DNA of 64,000 bases from Thermoflexales bacterium (GCA_025056965.1 JANWVF010000006.1:1-64000); one strand, 5' to 3'. Positions 51,182 to 60,627 are shown, counted from the stretch's first letter. The notes: generated from the sequence alone by a model not told the origin. Numbers and translations: made by a program.

Positions 51182-52744
51182 GTGATACACCGCCCAACTC
51201 AAACCTCAGATTATTGGTCCGCCCTCACGCTTACAGCGGACGACGTTGACTTTCTTTACGGTTTCATTCTTGAGGCAGGTAGACCTCAACGCACTTCGGA
51301 CTTAGCGCTGGCGCTTATCCGCCACCGTGTTGACCGAGAAAATGCCGAATTGCGTCGCAAATGGGCCGATAACAACGTCTATCAGCCCAAAAAGCGGTAT
51401 GCCGTGGGTGAGCGGTTGATTTTCCCCGCGTTGAAGTTCGCCTCTGGACAGGTCATCGGCGTGCGACCGGGCAACAATCCCGAGCTGGGTGAATTCGAGG
51501 TCATCGCCGTGCAGTTTGATGATGGCCGGCGCCGCGAATTCGCGGCTGCCTATCTGCGTCCGCATCGCTTGAACGATCAAGACGTGGCGACGCTCTTCGA
51601 TGAAACACATCTCCGATCACCTGAGGAACTGTATGAAGCCCATGGCCAACCGGTCAAGGCCGCGTTGGAAGCCGCGCTTGAGCGCAACGACGACTTCATC
51701 CGCATCGGCGATGAGTGGTTCTTGCGCGCCATGATGGCCGAAGTGAACATCGGCCACCTGAACCTTGCTGAAGCGGTGCTCGACATGGCCAACGGTGGGC
51801 CGCTGACGACAGATGTCATCTTGCGTGACCTGGGGCTGCCGCCGGATGTCAGCGCAAAAGTGCAAGAAGCATCGTTGAACAGCGCGCTGGCGATGGATCC
51901 GCGTTTCGACGAGGTCAGCCTGAACGATACGCCGGCGTGGTTTCTCCGCCGGCTAGAACCACCCGAGGTGCGCGAGATCCCCGAGCCGCTACGTGCTGAG
52001 CGCTGGCCAGGGCGAATGACCCTGCGACCTGAACTCGCGGCGTTAGCCTATGAGTTGGACGACGAGCTGGAGTTCGACGAGTCAATGCCGCTGCCGTCGG
52101 CGCGCAGCGCGACGCTTATCTTGACCTTCCCGCATCGTCGCGCCGGCACCCTGGGGTGGTCGCGCGCGGCTGCAGCTGTTTTACCCCAAGCGCGTAAGCC
52201 GCGCGTTCCCGTTCGCTTCAAAGATCGCTTCACCAAGAAAGAGATGACGGTATGGCTGGTGCGCGAGGGGCGCTACATTTGGGGGCTGGCTGACTGGTTC
52301 AAGGCCAATGACCTCCCGGCCGGCGCCTACATTGAGCTGACGCGCAGCGACGCCGAGAACGTGTTCTGGATAGATTACCGTCGCCGCAGACCCAAGCGCG
52401 AATGGGTGCGCGTCGCCAGCGTGCGCGATGGCCGATTGCACTTAGAGACCGCGCAGCGCGCCGTCGCTTGCGAAGTGGATGAGCTGATGTCGGTTTTCGT
52501 GGACGATCCCCGCATGCTGGATGCGCTGCGCGCCGAGCGCCGACGTGACGTGATGCAAGCCATGCGCGAGGCCTTCCCGGAGATCGCGAAGCTAAGTCCG
52601 CAGGGCAACGTACACGCCCGGACGCTCTACGCTGTAGTGAACACAATCACACGCAGCGCGCCGTCCGATGTGTTCGCCGCGTTGATGGCGGTCGGCACGT
52701 ATGTGCCGGTAGGAGACAACTACTGGCATTTAGGCGAGCGATGA
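51182..52744 (+). CDS. Conserved-looking protein of unknown function, probable nucleic-acid-associated
   Basis: I do not recognise a characterised family. The 520-residue protein has an N-terminal part with FILEAGRPQRTSDLALALIR, a helical unit that could be a winged helix, followed by a small beta-domain (YAVGERLIFPALKFASGQVIG, EVIAVQFDDG). A second helix-rich unit ends near residue 250 (DPRFDEVSLND resembles HARE-HTH-type wording), then an acidic linker, and a C-terminal beta-rich domain with RVPVRFKDRFTKKEMTVWLV. GAGAGGG upstream supports GTG 51182. It is followed 39 nt later by another unknown gene and a tRNA. Confidence 0.6.
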   Translation: MIHRPTQTSDYWSALTLTADDVDFLYGFILEAGRPQRTSDLALALIRHRVDRENAELRRKWADNNVYQPKKRYAVGERLIFPALKFASGQVIGVRPGNNPELGEFEVIAVQFDDGRRREFAAAYLRPHRLNDQDVATLFDETHLRSPEELYEAHGQPVKAALEAALERNDDFIRIGDEWFLRAMMAEVNIGHLNLAEAVLDMANGGPLTTDVILRDLGLPPDVSAKVQEASLNSALAMDPRFDEVSLNDTPAWFLRRLEPPEVREIPEPLRAERWPGRMTLRPELAALAYELDDELEFDESMPLPSARSATLILTFPHRRAGTLGWSRAAAAVLPQARKPRVPVRFKDRFTKKEMTVWLVREGRYIWGLADWFKANDLPAGAYIELTRSDAENVFWIDYRRRRPKREWVRVASVRDGRLHLETAQRAVACEVDELMSVFVDDPRMLDALRAERRRDVMQAMREAFPEIAKLSPQGNVHARTLYAVVNTITRSAPSDVFAALMAVGTYVPVGDNYWHLGER

Positions 52745-52783
52745 GCCAGAGTACGCGAGAGCATCCATAAGCGATTACGAGCG

Positions 52784-53200
52784 ATGAAGCTGCTGAGACC
52801 GACAGAGAACACCCCTTTCCACATTGACTACACGTGGTTTGAGAAGAACGGTCAAGATGTGAACGTGCTGATCTATAAATGCCTGACGCCGGAGCAGCAG
52901 GAGCGGCTGGCCGGATCACCGACGGATGAAGCCATTGACTTCGTGGACGAAGTGACCGGTGAAGTCAGGCGCGTGACGCGCGCGATGCAGATGATTCGCA
53001 CCGAGCGCGCTAACGATCCGACGTTCATCAATCCCCGTCTGCCTTTGGCCGAGTCCGTCTTCCGCGTTTTTTTGCTCAACGACAACCAACCGCTGACGCC
53101 CGTCGAATTGGCCGCCCGCATCGGACGCAAGCCGTCCGAGATCCTCGCCCAGCTCGGCGGGCGCGCTGTTTATAATGGTATTCGGCCAATTATGAACTAG
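52784..53200 (+). CDS. Hypothetical protein, partner of the preceding unknown gene
   Basis: A 138-residue protein not matched to a known family. The N-terminal half is mixed (PFHIDYTWFEKNGQDVNVLI), and the C-terminal 45 residues look like a winged helix: SVFRVFLLNDNQPLTPVELAARIGRKPSEILAQLGG. It lies 39 nt behind the 520-residue gene and is probably co-transcribed. Its TAG stop shares the G with the first base of tRNA-Arg. Confidence 0.6.
   Translation: MKLLRPTENTPFHIDYTWFEKNGQDVNVLIYKCLTPEQQERLAGSPTDEAIDFVDEVTGEVRRVTRAMQMIRTERANDPTFINPRLPLAESVFRVFLLNDNQPLTPVELAARIGRKPSEILAQLGGRAVYNGIRPIMN
53171..53176 (+). promoter_or_regulatory. TATAAT -10 element of tRNA-Arg, inside the preceding gene
   Basis: A perfect TATAAT lies 23 nt before the tRNA 5' end and within the last codons of the hypothetical gene. 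A -35 match is poor. It suggests the tRNA has its own promoter as well as read-through. Confidence 0.45.
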
Positions 53201-53273
53201 CCCCCGTAGCTCAACAGGATAGAGCAGGGCACTTCTAATGCCGAGGTTGTGAGTTCGAGTCTCGCCGGGGGCG
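53200..53273 (+). tRNA. tRNA-Arg (anticodon TCT)
   Basis: Folds as a full cloverleaf: acceptor stem GCCCCCG/CGGGGGC (53200-53206 with 53266-53272), D-stem GCTC/GAGC, anticodon arm with loop CTTCTAA (anticodon TCT), and T-arm GTGAG-TTCGAGT-CTCGC with one G-T pair. The first base pair of the anticodon stem is a G-G mismatch. G53273 is the discriminator; CCA is not encoded. The first base overlaps the stop codon of the upstream gene. Confidence 0.95.
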
Positions 53274-53427
53274 CTCGTCGTGCGCTGCGTCGTAGCGCAC
53301 GGAGAACCAAGCTGTGCCGGTTCGGCGCATCTGACTCTCGCATCGAACGCGCGCGAGCATCCGGAAGGGGGAAGCGGAGGTGCCTATTTATAACAACTTC
53401 GCATCAGACTAACTATAATCTGAAGGC

Positions 53428-54021
53428 GTGGTCATGGATGTCCAGCCGATTGTGCTCATTGGGCGCTGGGCCAGGCTGGAGCCGCTATGCGTGGAGCATG
53501 CCGAAGCGTTGTGGCCGCAGGCCGATGAACCTGAAATCTGGCGCTACATGCCATATGGGGAGGTCAATTCGCTCGACCGCTTGCGCGCCGTGATTCAGGA
53601 ACTGCTCAGCCGACAGGCGCGCGGAACCGACTTGTGCTTCACAGTGTTTAATCATGTGACGGGCGCCGCGGCCGGCATGACGCGCTACATGATGATTGAC
53701 CGGCCTAACCGAAGCCTGGAGATCGGCGGCACTTGGTATGGCAAAGACTACCGCCGCACGGCGATGAACACAGAGTGTAAGTATCTCTTGTTGAAGCATG
53801 CTTTTGAGGCCCTGGGGTGCATCCGCGTGCAGCTCAAGACCGACCTGCGGAACACGCGCAGCCAGCGCGCGATCGAGCGCCTGGGTGCTGTGCGCGAAGG
53901 CGTGCTGCGCAAACATATGATCATGCCCGACGGTTACCATCGCTCATCCGTGATCTACAGCATCATTGATGATGACTGGCCGTCGGTCAAAGCCCACCTT
54001 GAGCGCTTGCTGGCCGCGTAA
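53428..54021 (+). CDS. GNAT-family N-acetyltransferase (RimJ/RimL-like)
   Basis: An acetyl-CoA-dependent transferase of the Acetyltransf_3 type, 197 residues. It has LIGRWARLEPLCVEHAEALW at the start, GAAAGMTRYMMIDRPNRSLEIG, a coenzyme-A loop region GKDYRRTAMNTE, and NTRSQRAIERLGAVREGVLRK. Such enzymes modify amino groups of proteins or small molecules; substrate unknown. GTG 53428 lies 8 nt after TATAAT (53414-53419), suggesting a leaderless mRNA; ATG 53434 is also possible. Confidence 0.85.
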   Translation: MVMDVQPIVLIGRWARLEPLCVEHAEALWPQADEPEIWRYMPYGEVNSLDRLRAVIQELLSRQARGTDLCFTVFNHVTGAAAGMTRYMMIDRPNRSLEIGGTWYGKDYRRTAMNTECKYLLLKHAFEALGCIRVQLKTDLRNTRSQRAIERLGAVREGVLRKHMIMPDGYHRSSVIYSIIDDDWPSVKAHLERLLAA

Positions 54022-54155
54022 GTCTCCAGCCACGTGATCCCCTGGTATGTGTGCTTGAGTTCTGCTTGATTCGTTACACCTAGTCGGTAGCCTAAACCGC
54101 TTTAGGAATCCGAGAAACACATTCTCAGAAGTCAAAGAAGGAAAGGAGAGATGCT

Positions 54156-55316
54156 ATGCGAATCGGAATTTTGACAGGTGGCGGTGATGTGCCCGGGTTG
54201 AATTCGGCCATCAAGGCAGCCACATTACGACTGCTCGACGCCGGCCATGAGATGATCGGCATCCGGCGCGGCTGGTATGGCTTACTGCACTTGAACATGG
54301 ACGATGAAAACAGCGTGCGGCAGCTCACAATGCGGCTTGATCGGAATGCCGTGCGCACGGTAGATCGCACCGGCGGCACCTTTTTGCACACCAGCCGCAC
54401 CAACCCGGCCAACGTGAAAGCGAAGGATGTGCCGGAGTTCCTCAAGCACACGACCGTGTTTGCCAGCGGACTGGCCGACCGTTACGACTTCACCCAGCAC
54501 GTGCTGAGCGTGCTCCACTTCTTGGGCATAGACGCGCTCATCACCATCGGCGGCGACGATACGCTGAGCTATTCACTGCGGTTGCACAATGAAGGCTTTC
54601 CGATCGTTGCCATCCCTAAGACGATGGACAACGATGTGCGCGGCACGGAGTACTGCATCGGTTTCAGCACGGCCGTCACCCGCGCGCTGGATTTCATCCA
54701 TAACATGCGCACCTGCACCGGAAGCCACGAGCGCATCGCCGTGATCGAGCTGTTCGGACGCTACAGCGGTGAGACCGCTCTGATGTCCTCTTACTTGGGG
54801 AATGTGGATCGCTGCTTGATTGCCGAAGTGCCGTTCGACATCGAGAAGCTATGCGACTATCTGTTGCAAGACAAGCGGTCCAACCCTAGCAATTATGCAA
54901 TGTTGGTCGTCTCGGAGGGCGCGCGCCCGGTGAACGGCAGCATGATCGAGCGCGGCGAGGCCGACGCCTATGGACATCGCAAGCTGGGCGGCATCGGCGA
55001 CTACATCAGCGAGCAGATCAAGCGGCTGACCGGCGAGCACACGATGTATCAAAACGTCGCTTATCTGATGCGCTCTGGCGCACCGGACGCGCTGGACGTG
55101 ATGGTGTCCAGCAATTTCGGCGCGTTCGCGGCGGACTTGGTCTTGCAAGGGCGCTACGGGCGAATGGTGGCGTTGCAGGGCGGCAAGTACACCAGCGTCC
55201 CATTAACCGAAGTGGGCGGCGGACCGCGCCCCCTCGACGTCGAGGAACTGTATGACGCCGAGCATTACCGCCCGCGCATCCGCAACGTCGAGAACAAACC
55301 GATGTTCCTCTATTGA
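54156..55316 (+). CDS. 6-phosphofructokinase, residues of the PPi-dependent type
   Basis: Phosphorylates fructose 6-phosphate. The motifs [23 protein letters not shown] (132-136), PKTMDND (154-160), GRYSGETAL and the C-terminal IRNVEN are plain. Aspartate in GGDDT and lysine in PKTMDND replace the Gly of ATP-dependent PfkA, and both replacements are the accepted signature of pyrophosphate use, which also makes the step reversible. 386 residues, the length of short PPi-PFKs. AAGGAGAG supports the ATG. No other glycolytic gene is near. Confidence 0.93.
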   Translation: MRIGILTGGGDVPGLNSAIKAATLRLLDAGHEMIGIRRGWYGLLHLNMDDENSVRQLTMRLDRNAVRTVDRTGGTFLHTSRTNPANVKAKDVPEFLKHTTVFASGLADRYDFTQHVLSVLHFLGIDALITIGGDDTLSYSLRLHNEGFPIVAIPKTMDNDVRGTEYCIGFSTAVTRALDFIHNMRTCTGSHERIAVIELFGRYSGETALMSSYLGNVDRCLIAEVPFDIEKLCDYLLQDKRSNPSNYAMLVVSEGARPVNGSMIERGEADAYGHRKLGGIGDYISEQIKRLTGEHTMYQNVAYLMRSGAPDALDVMVSSNFGAFAADLVLQGRYGRMVALQGGKYTSVPLTEVGGGPRPLDVEELYDAEHYRPRIRNVENKPMFLY

Positions 55317-55340
55317 TGATCTTCTTGAGCGCAGATCGCG

Positions 55341-57056
55341 CTAAATCACCGTCGGCGGGTGATACTCGCCGAAGACGCGACGCAGCGCCTTTCCGATCTC
55401 GCCGACGGTGACGCCGCCTTCGACGCAGGCGATCAAGCACGGCATGATGTTCTCGCTGCTGCGCGCCGTCCTTTCCAGTTGTGCGATCAGCGCACTCACG
55501 CGCTCGTTGTCGCGCTGGGCGCGCCATTCGGCCAGTCGGCGTCGCTGTTCGGCCTCGATCGCTGGATCCACCCTAAACCGCTCTCCGACGCTCTGTGGCT
55601 CGCCCTCGTCCTCAAATGCGTTGACGCCGACGATGATCCGTTCCTTTGCCTCTACCTCGCGCTGGTAGCGGTAAGCCGACTCGGCGATCTGCGCCTGCAT
55701 CCAGCCGCTCTCGATGGCTCGAACCGCGCCGCCGAGGGCATCAATCTGCTCAATCAGCGCGCGCGCTCGGCGTTCGATCTCGTCTGTGAGGTACTCGATG
55801 ACGTATGCGCCGCCGAGCGGATCTACCGTGTCGGTTACGCCGCTCTCATAGGCGATGATCTGTTGTGTGCGCAAGGCGGTGCGGGCTGCCTCGGCCGTCG
55901 GGAGCTGAAGCGCCTCGTCCCAGCTGTTGGTGTGTAGGCTTTGCGCGCCGCCAAGCACTGCAGCCAACGCCTGAATTGTGACGCGGGCGACGTTGTTGAT
56001 GGGTTGCTGCGCGGTGAGCGTGCTGCCGCCGGTCTGCGCGTGGAAGCGCAGCATGCAACTGCGCGGGTCTCGCGCGCCGAAGCGCTCGCGCATGATCCAT
56101 GCCCACAGCCGACGCGCTGCGCGGAACTTGGCGATTTCCTCCAGGAAGTCGTTGTGCGCGTTGAAGAAAAAGGCGATTTGGCCGGCGAATTCGTCCACAT
56201 CCAGCCCTACATCTAGGGCAGCCTGAACATAGGCGATCGCATTGGCCAACGTGAAGGCGACTTCCTGAACGGCCGTGCTGCCGGCCTCGCGGATATGGTA
56301 GCCGCTGATGCTGATCGTATTCCAGTGCGGCACATGCTGCTTGCAAAACGCGAACACATCCGTCACCAGCCGCATCGAGGGCTTGGGCGGGAAGATATAC
56401 AGCCCGCGCGCGGCGTATTCCTTGAGGATGTCGTTCTGCACCGTCCCGCGCAGCGGCCAGGGTCCGGCAGGTAAAGCGCAGCCGTCTGTGCCGGACTTGC
56501 GGTCGTTGCTCCCTATACCTTGTTCGCGCGCTACCGCGATGTATAGCGCCAGCAGCACTGCCGCCGGCGCATTGATGGTCATGCTGGTGCTGACCTTGTC
56601 GAGTGGAATCCCGTCGAACAACTCGCGCATGTCGCGCAGCGTGCAGATGCTGACGCCTACTTTGCCGACCTCACCGGCGGCCAGTGGGTCGTCGGCATCC
56701 ATGCACAACTGCGTCGGCAAGTCGAACGCGACCGAGAGACCGGTTTGGCCCTGCGACAACAGATAGCGATAGCGCGCGTTGCTTTCTCTGGCCGTGGAGA
56801 AGCCGGCGTATTGCCGCATCGTCCAATAGCGCGAGCGATACATCGTTGGATGGATGCCGCGCGTGAAAGGGTATTCGCCGGGGAATTCACCGCGATAGCC
56901 GGCGCCGGTCGTCGGGTCGCCGTAGACGACGTCGAGCGGGATGCCCGAGGGGGTCTCGAAATGCGCTTTGCGCTCCGGCGCGCGCTTCAGCGATGGGTGT
57001 AGCGTCTCGCGCTCCCAGTCGGCGCGAGTGCGGTGGGCATGGGCGATCTCGGTCAT
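55341..57056 (-). CDS. Methylmalonyl-CoA mutase large subunit, catalytic part without B12 domain
   Basis: Interconverts methylmalonyl-CoA and succinyl-CoA. The TIM-barrel part is recognisable: PYTRG-like [89 protein letters not shown] and [15 protein letters not shown]. At 571 residues it lacks the cobalamin-binding domain, which must be a separate small protein not in the window. An insertion of about 17 residues lies around 183-200, before LRGTVQND. It ends the F420 operon. Confidence 0.93.
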   Translation of the reverse strand: MTEIAHAHRTRADWERETLHPSLKRAPERKAHFETPSGIPLDVVYGDPTTGAGYRGEFPGEYPFTRGIHPTMYRSRYWTMRQYAGFSTARESNARYRYLLSQGQTGLSVAFDLPTQLCMDADDPLAAGEVGKVGVSICTLRDMRELFDGIPLDKVSTSMTINAPAAVLLALYIAVAREQGIGSNDRKSGTDGCALPAGPWPLRGTVQNDILKEYAARGLYIFPPKPSMRLVTDVFAFCKQHVPHWNTISISGYHIREAGSTAVQEVAFTLANAIAYVQAALDVGLDVDEFAGQIAFFFNAHNDFLEEIAKFRAARRLWAWIMRERFGARDPRSCMLRFHAQTGGSTLTAQQPINNVARVTIQALAAVLGGAQSLHTNSWDEALQLPTAEAARTALRTQQIIAYESGVTDTVDPLGGAYVIEYLTDEIERRARALIEQIDALGGAVRAIESGWMQAQIAESAYRYQREVEAKERIIVGVNAFEDEGEPQSVGERFRVDPAIEAEQRRRLAEWRAQRDNERVSALIAQLERTARSSENIMPCLIACVEGGVTVGEIGKALRRVFGEYHPPTVI

Positions 57057-57083
57057 CGTCAGCCTAGGGATGTGCGTCTGCGC

Positions 57084-57674
57084 TTATGCGCCGGGCACGA
57101 GGTCGCAGGCTTCAGGAGGCATCCAGTGCGCTTCGCGGCCTTCCCATTTGACGTTGCAGCCGATCGGGTTGGTGAGCGGCGTGCGCACGGGGCGACCGGC
57201 AAGGTGGTCTTCAAGCGCGTTTGCCAGATCGTTGACCTTGCTCTTTTCGGCCTCGCGCGGGTTGTCTACACCGCGGCCGGTGTAGATCAGTCGGCGATCT
57301 TTGTCGAAGACGTAGAAGTGCGGCGTGCGCAGCGCGCCGTAAGCCAGCGCTACCTGTTGCGATTTGTCGCGCAAATATACCCACGGGAACTTGTGCTCTT
57401 CCATGCGCTTGACCATATGCTCGAAGCTGTCCTCCGGGTAGGTCGTCTCGCTGTTCGAGTTGATGGCGACGAATCGCACGCCGTGCGGCATGAAGCGCAG
57501 CGCTGTCTGGCGCGTCACCTCGTCCGAACCTTTGACATACGGGCAGTGATTGCAGGTGAAGAAAATCACCAACACCGGTGCGTCGTCGAAATCGGACAGC
57601 CGGTACGTCTTGCCATCGGTCGCGGGCAGTTCAAAGTCGGGGGCTTTCTCGCCCAGCTGAAGGGTAAATGCCAT
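57084..57674 (-). CDS. Thioredoxin-fold protein, AhpC/TSA or TlpA-like
   Basis: A 196-residue redoxin with [19 protein letters not shown] and the active site [12 protein letters not shown], giving a C-x-x-C pair as in the DUF899/redoxin-like family with CNHCPY. The cis-proline segment is [12 protein letters not shown]. It has no signal peptide. It lies in the F420 operon between nitroreductase and mutase, with GGAGG 6 nt before its ATG. It may keep an operon enzyme reduced, which is inference. Confidence 0.88.
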   Translation of the reverse strand: MAFTLQLGEKAPDFELPATDGKTYRLSDFDDAPVLVIFFTCNHCPYVKGSDEVTRQTALRFMPHGVRFVAINSNSETTYPEDSFEHMVKRMEEHKFPWVYLRDKSQQVALAYGALRTPHFYVFDKDRRLIYTGRGVDNPREAEKSKVNDLANALEDHLAGRPVRTPLTNPIGCNVKWEGREAHWMPPEACDLVPGA

Positions 57675-57689
57675 AGGTCACCTCCAAGA

Positions 57690-58283
57690 TCAATTGTCCA
57701 GCCAGATCGTCACTTCGTCCACCGGCCGACGGTCGCGGGGCTTGCCGGCATCGGCAGGATAGCCCAGCGTAATCAAGGCCTGAGGCTGCCAGTCTTCCGG
57801 CAGGCCAAGCGTCTGGATCACCGTCTGCGGACAGAACAGCGGCGCGCACATCCAACACGCGCCGAGCCCCAGGTCCGTCGCCGTGAGCAGGACGTTTTGC
57901 AGTGCCGCCGCGACGGCTTGGCCGGCCATCCAGCGTTCGGCTGCGTTGCGCCGCTCGTCAGAATATACATCCATGTCGCGCAGCGTCATACAGGCCAAAA
58001 GGCAAACCGGCGCAGATGTGATGCGTTGATACGAGCGCGCTACGTCGCGCGCGATCTGCTCCGGCGCGACACCATCGCGCGTCAGGTCTTCGCGCAATCG
58101 CTCACCCATCGCGATCGCAAGCCGGACGCGCGCGTTGCCGGTCAGCACGGCGAACCGCCACGGCTGGCGATTGTGCGGCGAAGGCGCGCGCGTTGCGGCT
58201 TCGAGCAGGGCGATCACCAACTCGCGCGGCAGCGTCCGATCGCTGTAGCGGCGAATCATGCGACGTCGGGCGATGGCGTCCAT
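57690..58283 (-). CDS. Nitroreductase-family FMN protein, FbiB C-terminal-like
   Basis: A 197-residue flavoprotein beginning with RRMIRRYSDRTLPRELVIAL and containing ATRAPSPHNRQPWRFAVL, then GLGACWMCAPLF. It starts 3 nt after the stop of cofE. In actinobacterial FbiB a CofE domain and a nitroreductase-like domain are fused, the latter reducing dehydro-F420-0. The adjacency suggests the same split pair here. Confidence 0.87.
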   Translation of the reverse strand: MDAIARRRMIRRYSDRTLPRELVIALLEAATRAPSPHNRQPWRFAVLTGNARVRLAIAMGERLREDLTRDGVAPEQIARDVARSYQRITSAPVCLLACMTLRDMDVYSDERRNAAERWMAGQAVAAALQNVLLTATDLGLGACWMCAPLFCPQTVIQTLGLPEDWQPQALITLGYPADAGKPRDRRPVDEVTIWLDN

Positions 58284-58286
58284 CGC

Positions 58287-59045
58287 TCAATGATAGAGGT
58301 CGAGTTGCGCAGGCCGGATGATCTCGGCGGCGCTGCCTTCGCGTGGTGTGAAGCGCAGGCCGCGCACTAGGGCGGCCGGCACACCTTCGGCGGCCTGACC
58401 CATGACTAACGTGGCGGCGCTGGCCACCATGTCGGCTAGGCCGATCTCGGTGTGCTGCAATCGGTAGCCGAACAGGTCGGCTCGCCCCCGCCAGTCTTCC
58501 ACGCCGGGCATGCCGGCCACGCCCACGGCCACGCCCACCGTGCCGAGGCGGTGTGGCCGGCCGTGGCTATCGCAGATGACTACGGGGATGAGGAAGCCGA
58601 ACGCCTCGCGCAGCCGGTCACGGATGCAGCGGGCGCTGGCATCGGGATCGGCGGGCATGAGCAGCACTACATCGGGATCCGGTGACACGTTGGAGTGGTC
58701 AATGGCCGCGTTGGCCGAGACGAAGCCGAGGCGGTGGCGCGTGACCAGCACGTTCGGCGCGGCGCGCGATACCTCCGACGATTCGCGCAAGATCACCTCA
58801 ACCAGGCGAGGGTCTTTGTGCGTGAGCGTTGCTAGCTCGATCGCGCGGGCCGAAGGCGTGACCTCGCGCAGGTTGACGAAGCGTCCCTCGGCCTTGGCGA
58901 CGATCTTGGACGTGACGACCAGCACGTCGCCGACTTGGGGATGCAGCGGAGCGATGCTTGCCGTGAGCAATCCGGCTAAGTCGTCGCCGGGGCGGATCAC
59001 CGGCAGACCGACAACGGCGAATAGCTGCAGGGCAGGGTGGGTCAC
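58287..59045 (-). CDS. cofE: Coenzyme F420-0:L-glutamate ligase
   Basis: Adds the first glutamates to F420-0 using GTP. Signatures are LPVIRPGDDLAGLLTAS, GDVLVVTSKIVAKAEGRFV, RESSEVSRAAPNVLVTRHRLG, FVSANAAIDHSNVSPD and CDSHGRPHRLGTVGVAVGVAG. 252 residues, as for archaeal CofE. The start is GTG 59045. It is 26 nt downstream of the F420 reductase gene and the other F420-synthesis genes (cofC/D/G/H) are not in the window. Confidence 0.93.
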   Translation of the reverse strand: MTHPALQLFAVVGLPVIRPGDDLAGLLTASIAPLHPQVGDVLVVTSKIVAKAEGRFVNLREVTPSARAIELATLTHKDPRLVEVILRESSEVSRAAPNVLVTRHRLGFVSANAAIDHSNVSPDPDVVLLMPADPDASARCIRDRLREAFGFLIPVVICDSHGRPHRLGTVGVAVGVAGMPGVEDWRGRADLFGYRLQHTEIGLADMVASAATLVMGQAAEGVPAALVRGLRFTPREGSAAEIIRPAQLDLYH

Positions 59046-59071
59046 GCGCTGGCTTCGCGCCTCGCTTGGGC

Positions 59072-59719
59072 CTATGCGCCGGTAATGCGGATGCCGGCGC
59101 CCTTGACCTTGTGGCGTTTGTTGATGCCGAGCAGAATTGGCGTGAGTCCTTCGACCACCACGGCGTTATCGAGTGGGCCGGCGTCCCAGGCTTTCATGCC
59201 GGCGTCGGCTACCAACTGCATGCCGATGCGTTTGGCGTCATCATCGTCGCCGCACACCAACACGTCACAGTCAATGACTGCATCCAGCTTCTTTAAGTGG
59301 GTGGCCGAAATATTCTGGAAGGCCGTCACGACTTTTGCGCCGTCGCCGAGGATAGCTTGAGCCTCTTTGGACGCCGAGCCACCCGGCGGCACGGCTACCC
59401 GCGTCAGGTCGTTGGGATTAATCGGCACGGTCACATCCACGAGCACCTTGCCCTGCACGGCATCCTTTACGCTGGCCAGCGTGTCTTTATGGGCAGCGTA
59501 GGGAACGGTGAGGACGACGACTTCGGCGCGGCGCGCGGCGTTGATGTTTTCGTCGCCGCTAATCCGCCCATCGCCAAGCACTAAGTTCAACTCTTCGGCG
59601 ACGCGCCGCGCCTTCTCGGCATCGCGCGAGCCGATGATGACCTCGTGGCCGGCATGCGCCCAGCGCAAAGCTAGCCCCGACCCTTCCTTCCCAGTGCCGC
59701 CTAAGACTGCGATTTTCAT
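59072..59719 (-). CDS. npdG: NADPH-dependent F420 reductase
   Basis: Transfers hydride between NADPH and F420. The Rossmann start is KIAVLGGTGKEGSGLALRWA and the NADP-selecting segment IIGSRDAEKARRVAEEL; PYAAHKDTL, LVDVTVPINP and AFQNISATHL are family marks. 215 residues, normal. GGGAG precedes the ATG. First gene of the five-gene minus-strand operon, so the cell evidently makes and uses F420. Confidence 0.93.
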   Translation of the reverse strand: MKIAVLGGTGKEGSGLALRWAHAGHEVIIGSRDAEKARRVAEELNLVLGDGRISGDENINAARRAEVVVLTVPYAAHKDTLASVKDAVQGKVLVDVTVPINPNDLTRVAVPPGGSASKEAQAILGDGAKVVTAFQNISATHLKKLDAVIDCDVLVCGDDDDAKRIGMQLVADAGMKAWDAGPLDNAVVVEGLTPILLGINKRHKVKGAGIRITGA

Positions 59720-59778
59720 GCTTCTCCCTTGTCCTCATGAAGTTCGAGCTTAAAAGTTGAGATGTAGATAATACCCCT

Positions 59779-60627
59779 ATGGCCGAACACCTGCTCGTCA
59801 CGACCGAATGGCTTCATGCGCACCTACGCGACGACCGGCTGCGAATCGTGGACATTCGAGGTCATGTGCTGCCGCCGACCGAGCCGCCCCCTCACTACTT
59901 CAACCATTACGACGATTACGTGAAACAGCACATTCCCGGCGCCGTCTTTGTGGACTGGGTGTATGAGATCACCGATCCGGCCGACCCGCGCCATGCGCGC
60001 ATCGCGCCGCCGGAATGCTTCGCCGCGCTCATGCAGCGGTGCGGCATTGGCGACGATACCTTCGTCGTGGCCTACGATGATGCCGCGAGCATGTTCGCGG
60101 CGCGACTGTGGTGGGCGCTGAACTACTACGGTCATCCGGCGGTGGCCGTGCTGGACGGCGGCTGGCACAAATGGGTCGCCGAAGGACGGCCTGTCACGGC
60201 GGAGATCGTCGAGGTTGCGCCGGCGACGTTTACGCCGCGCCCGCAACCGGCCTGGATCCGCAGCGCCGACCAGGTGATGGCAGCGCTGGGATCGCCGGTT
60301 CAACTCGTAGACGTGCGCTCGCCGCAGGAGTTCAACGGCGAGCAATCGCGCGCGCGACGTTTCGGCCATATTCCCGGCGCGGTGAACGTGCCGCGCACGT
60401 CGTTGGTTGCGCCGGACGGCACACTGCTGCCGCCGCAGGCGCTGCGCGAGAGGTTTGCCCAAGTTGGCATCGGCGCGCACACGCCGGAGATCGTGACGTA
60501 TTGCAATGCTGGCGTCAGCGCCTCCCTAGGCTTACTGGCGCTGCGCGTCGCAGGTTTCGACAATAGCGCGATCTACGACGGCTCGTGGAAGGAATGGGGC
60601 AACGACGACGGTCGGCCGATCGCGTAG
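59779..60627 (+). CDS. Two-domain rhodanese, thiosulfate/3-mercaptopyruvate sulfurtransferase
   Basis: 282 residues with two rhodanese repeats. The N-terminal repeat contains RIVDIRGHVLPP and HIPGAVFVDWVYEITDP; the active repeat has VQLVDVRSPQEFNGE, FGHIPGAVNVPRTS and the catalytic cysteine in EIVTYCNAGVSAS. It moves sulfane sulfur to thiophilic acceptors. GATAAT ends 6 nt before the ATG, fitting leaderless transcription. It diverges from npdG. Confidence 0.9.
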   Translation: MAEHLLVTTEWLHAHLRDDRLRIVDIRGHVLPPTEPPPHYFNHYDDYVKQHIPGAVFVDWVYEITDPADPRHARIAPPECFAALMQRCGIGDDTFVVAYDDAASMFAARLWWALNYYGHPAVAVLDGGWHKWVAEGRPVTAEIVEVAPATFTPRPQPAWIRSADQVMAALGSPVQLVDVRSPQEFNGEQSRARRFGHIPGAVNVPRTSLVAPDGTLLPPQALRERFAQVGIGAHTPEIVTYCNAGVSASLGLLALRVAGFDNSAIYDGSWKEWGNDDGRPIA

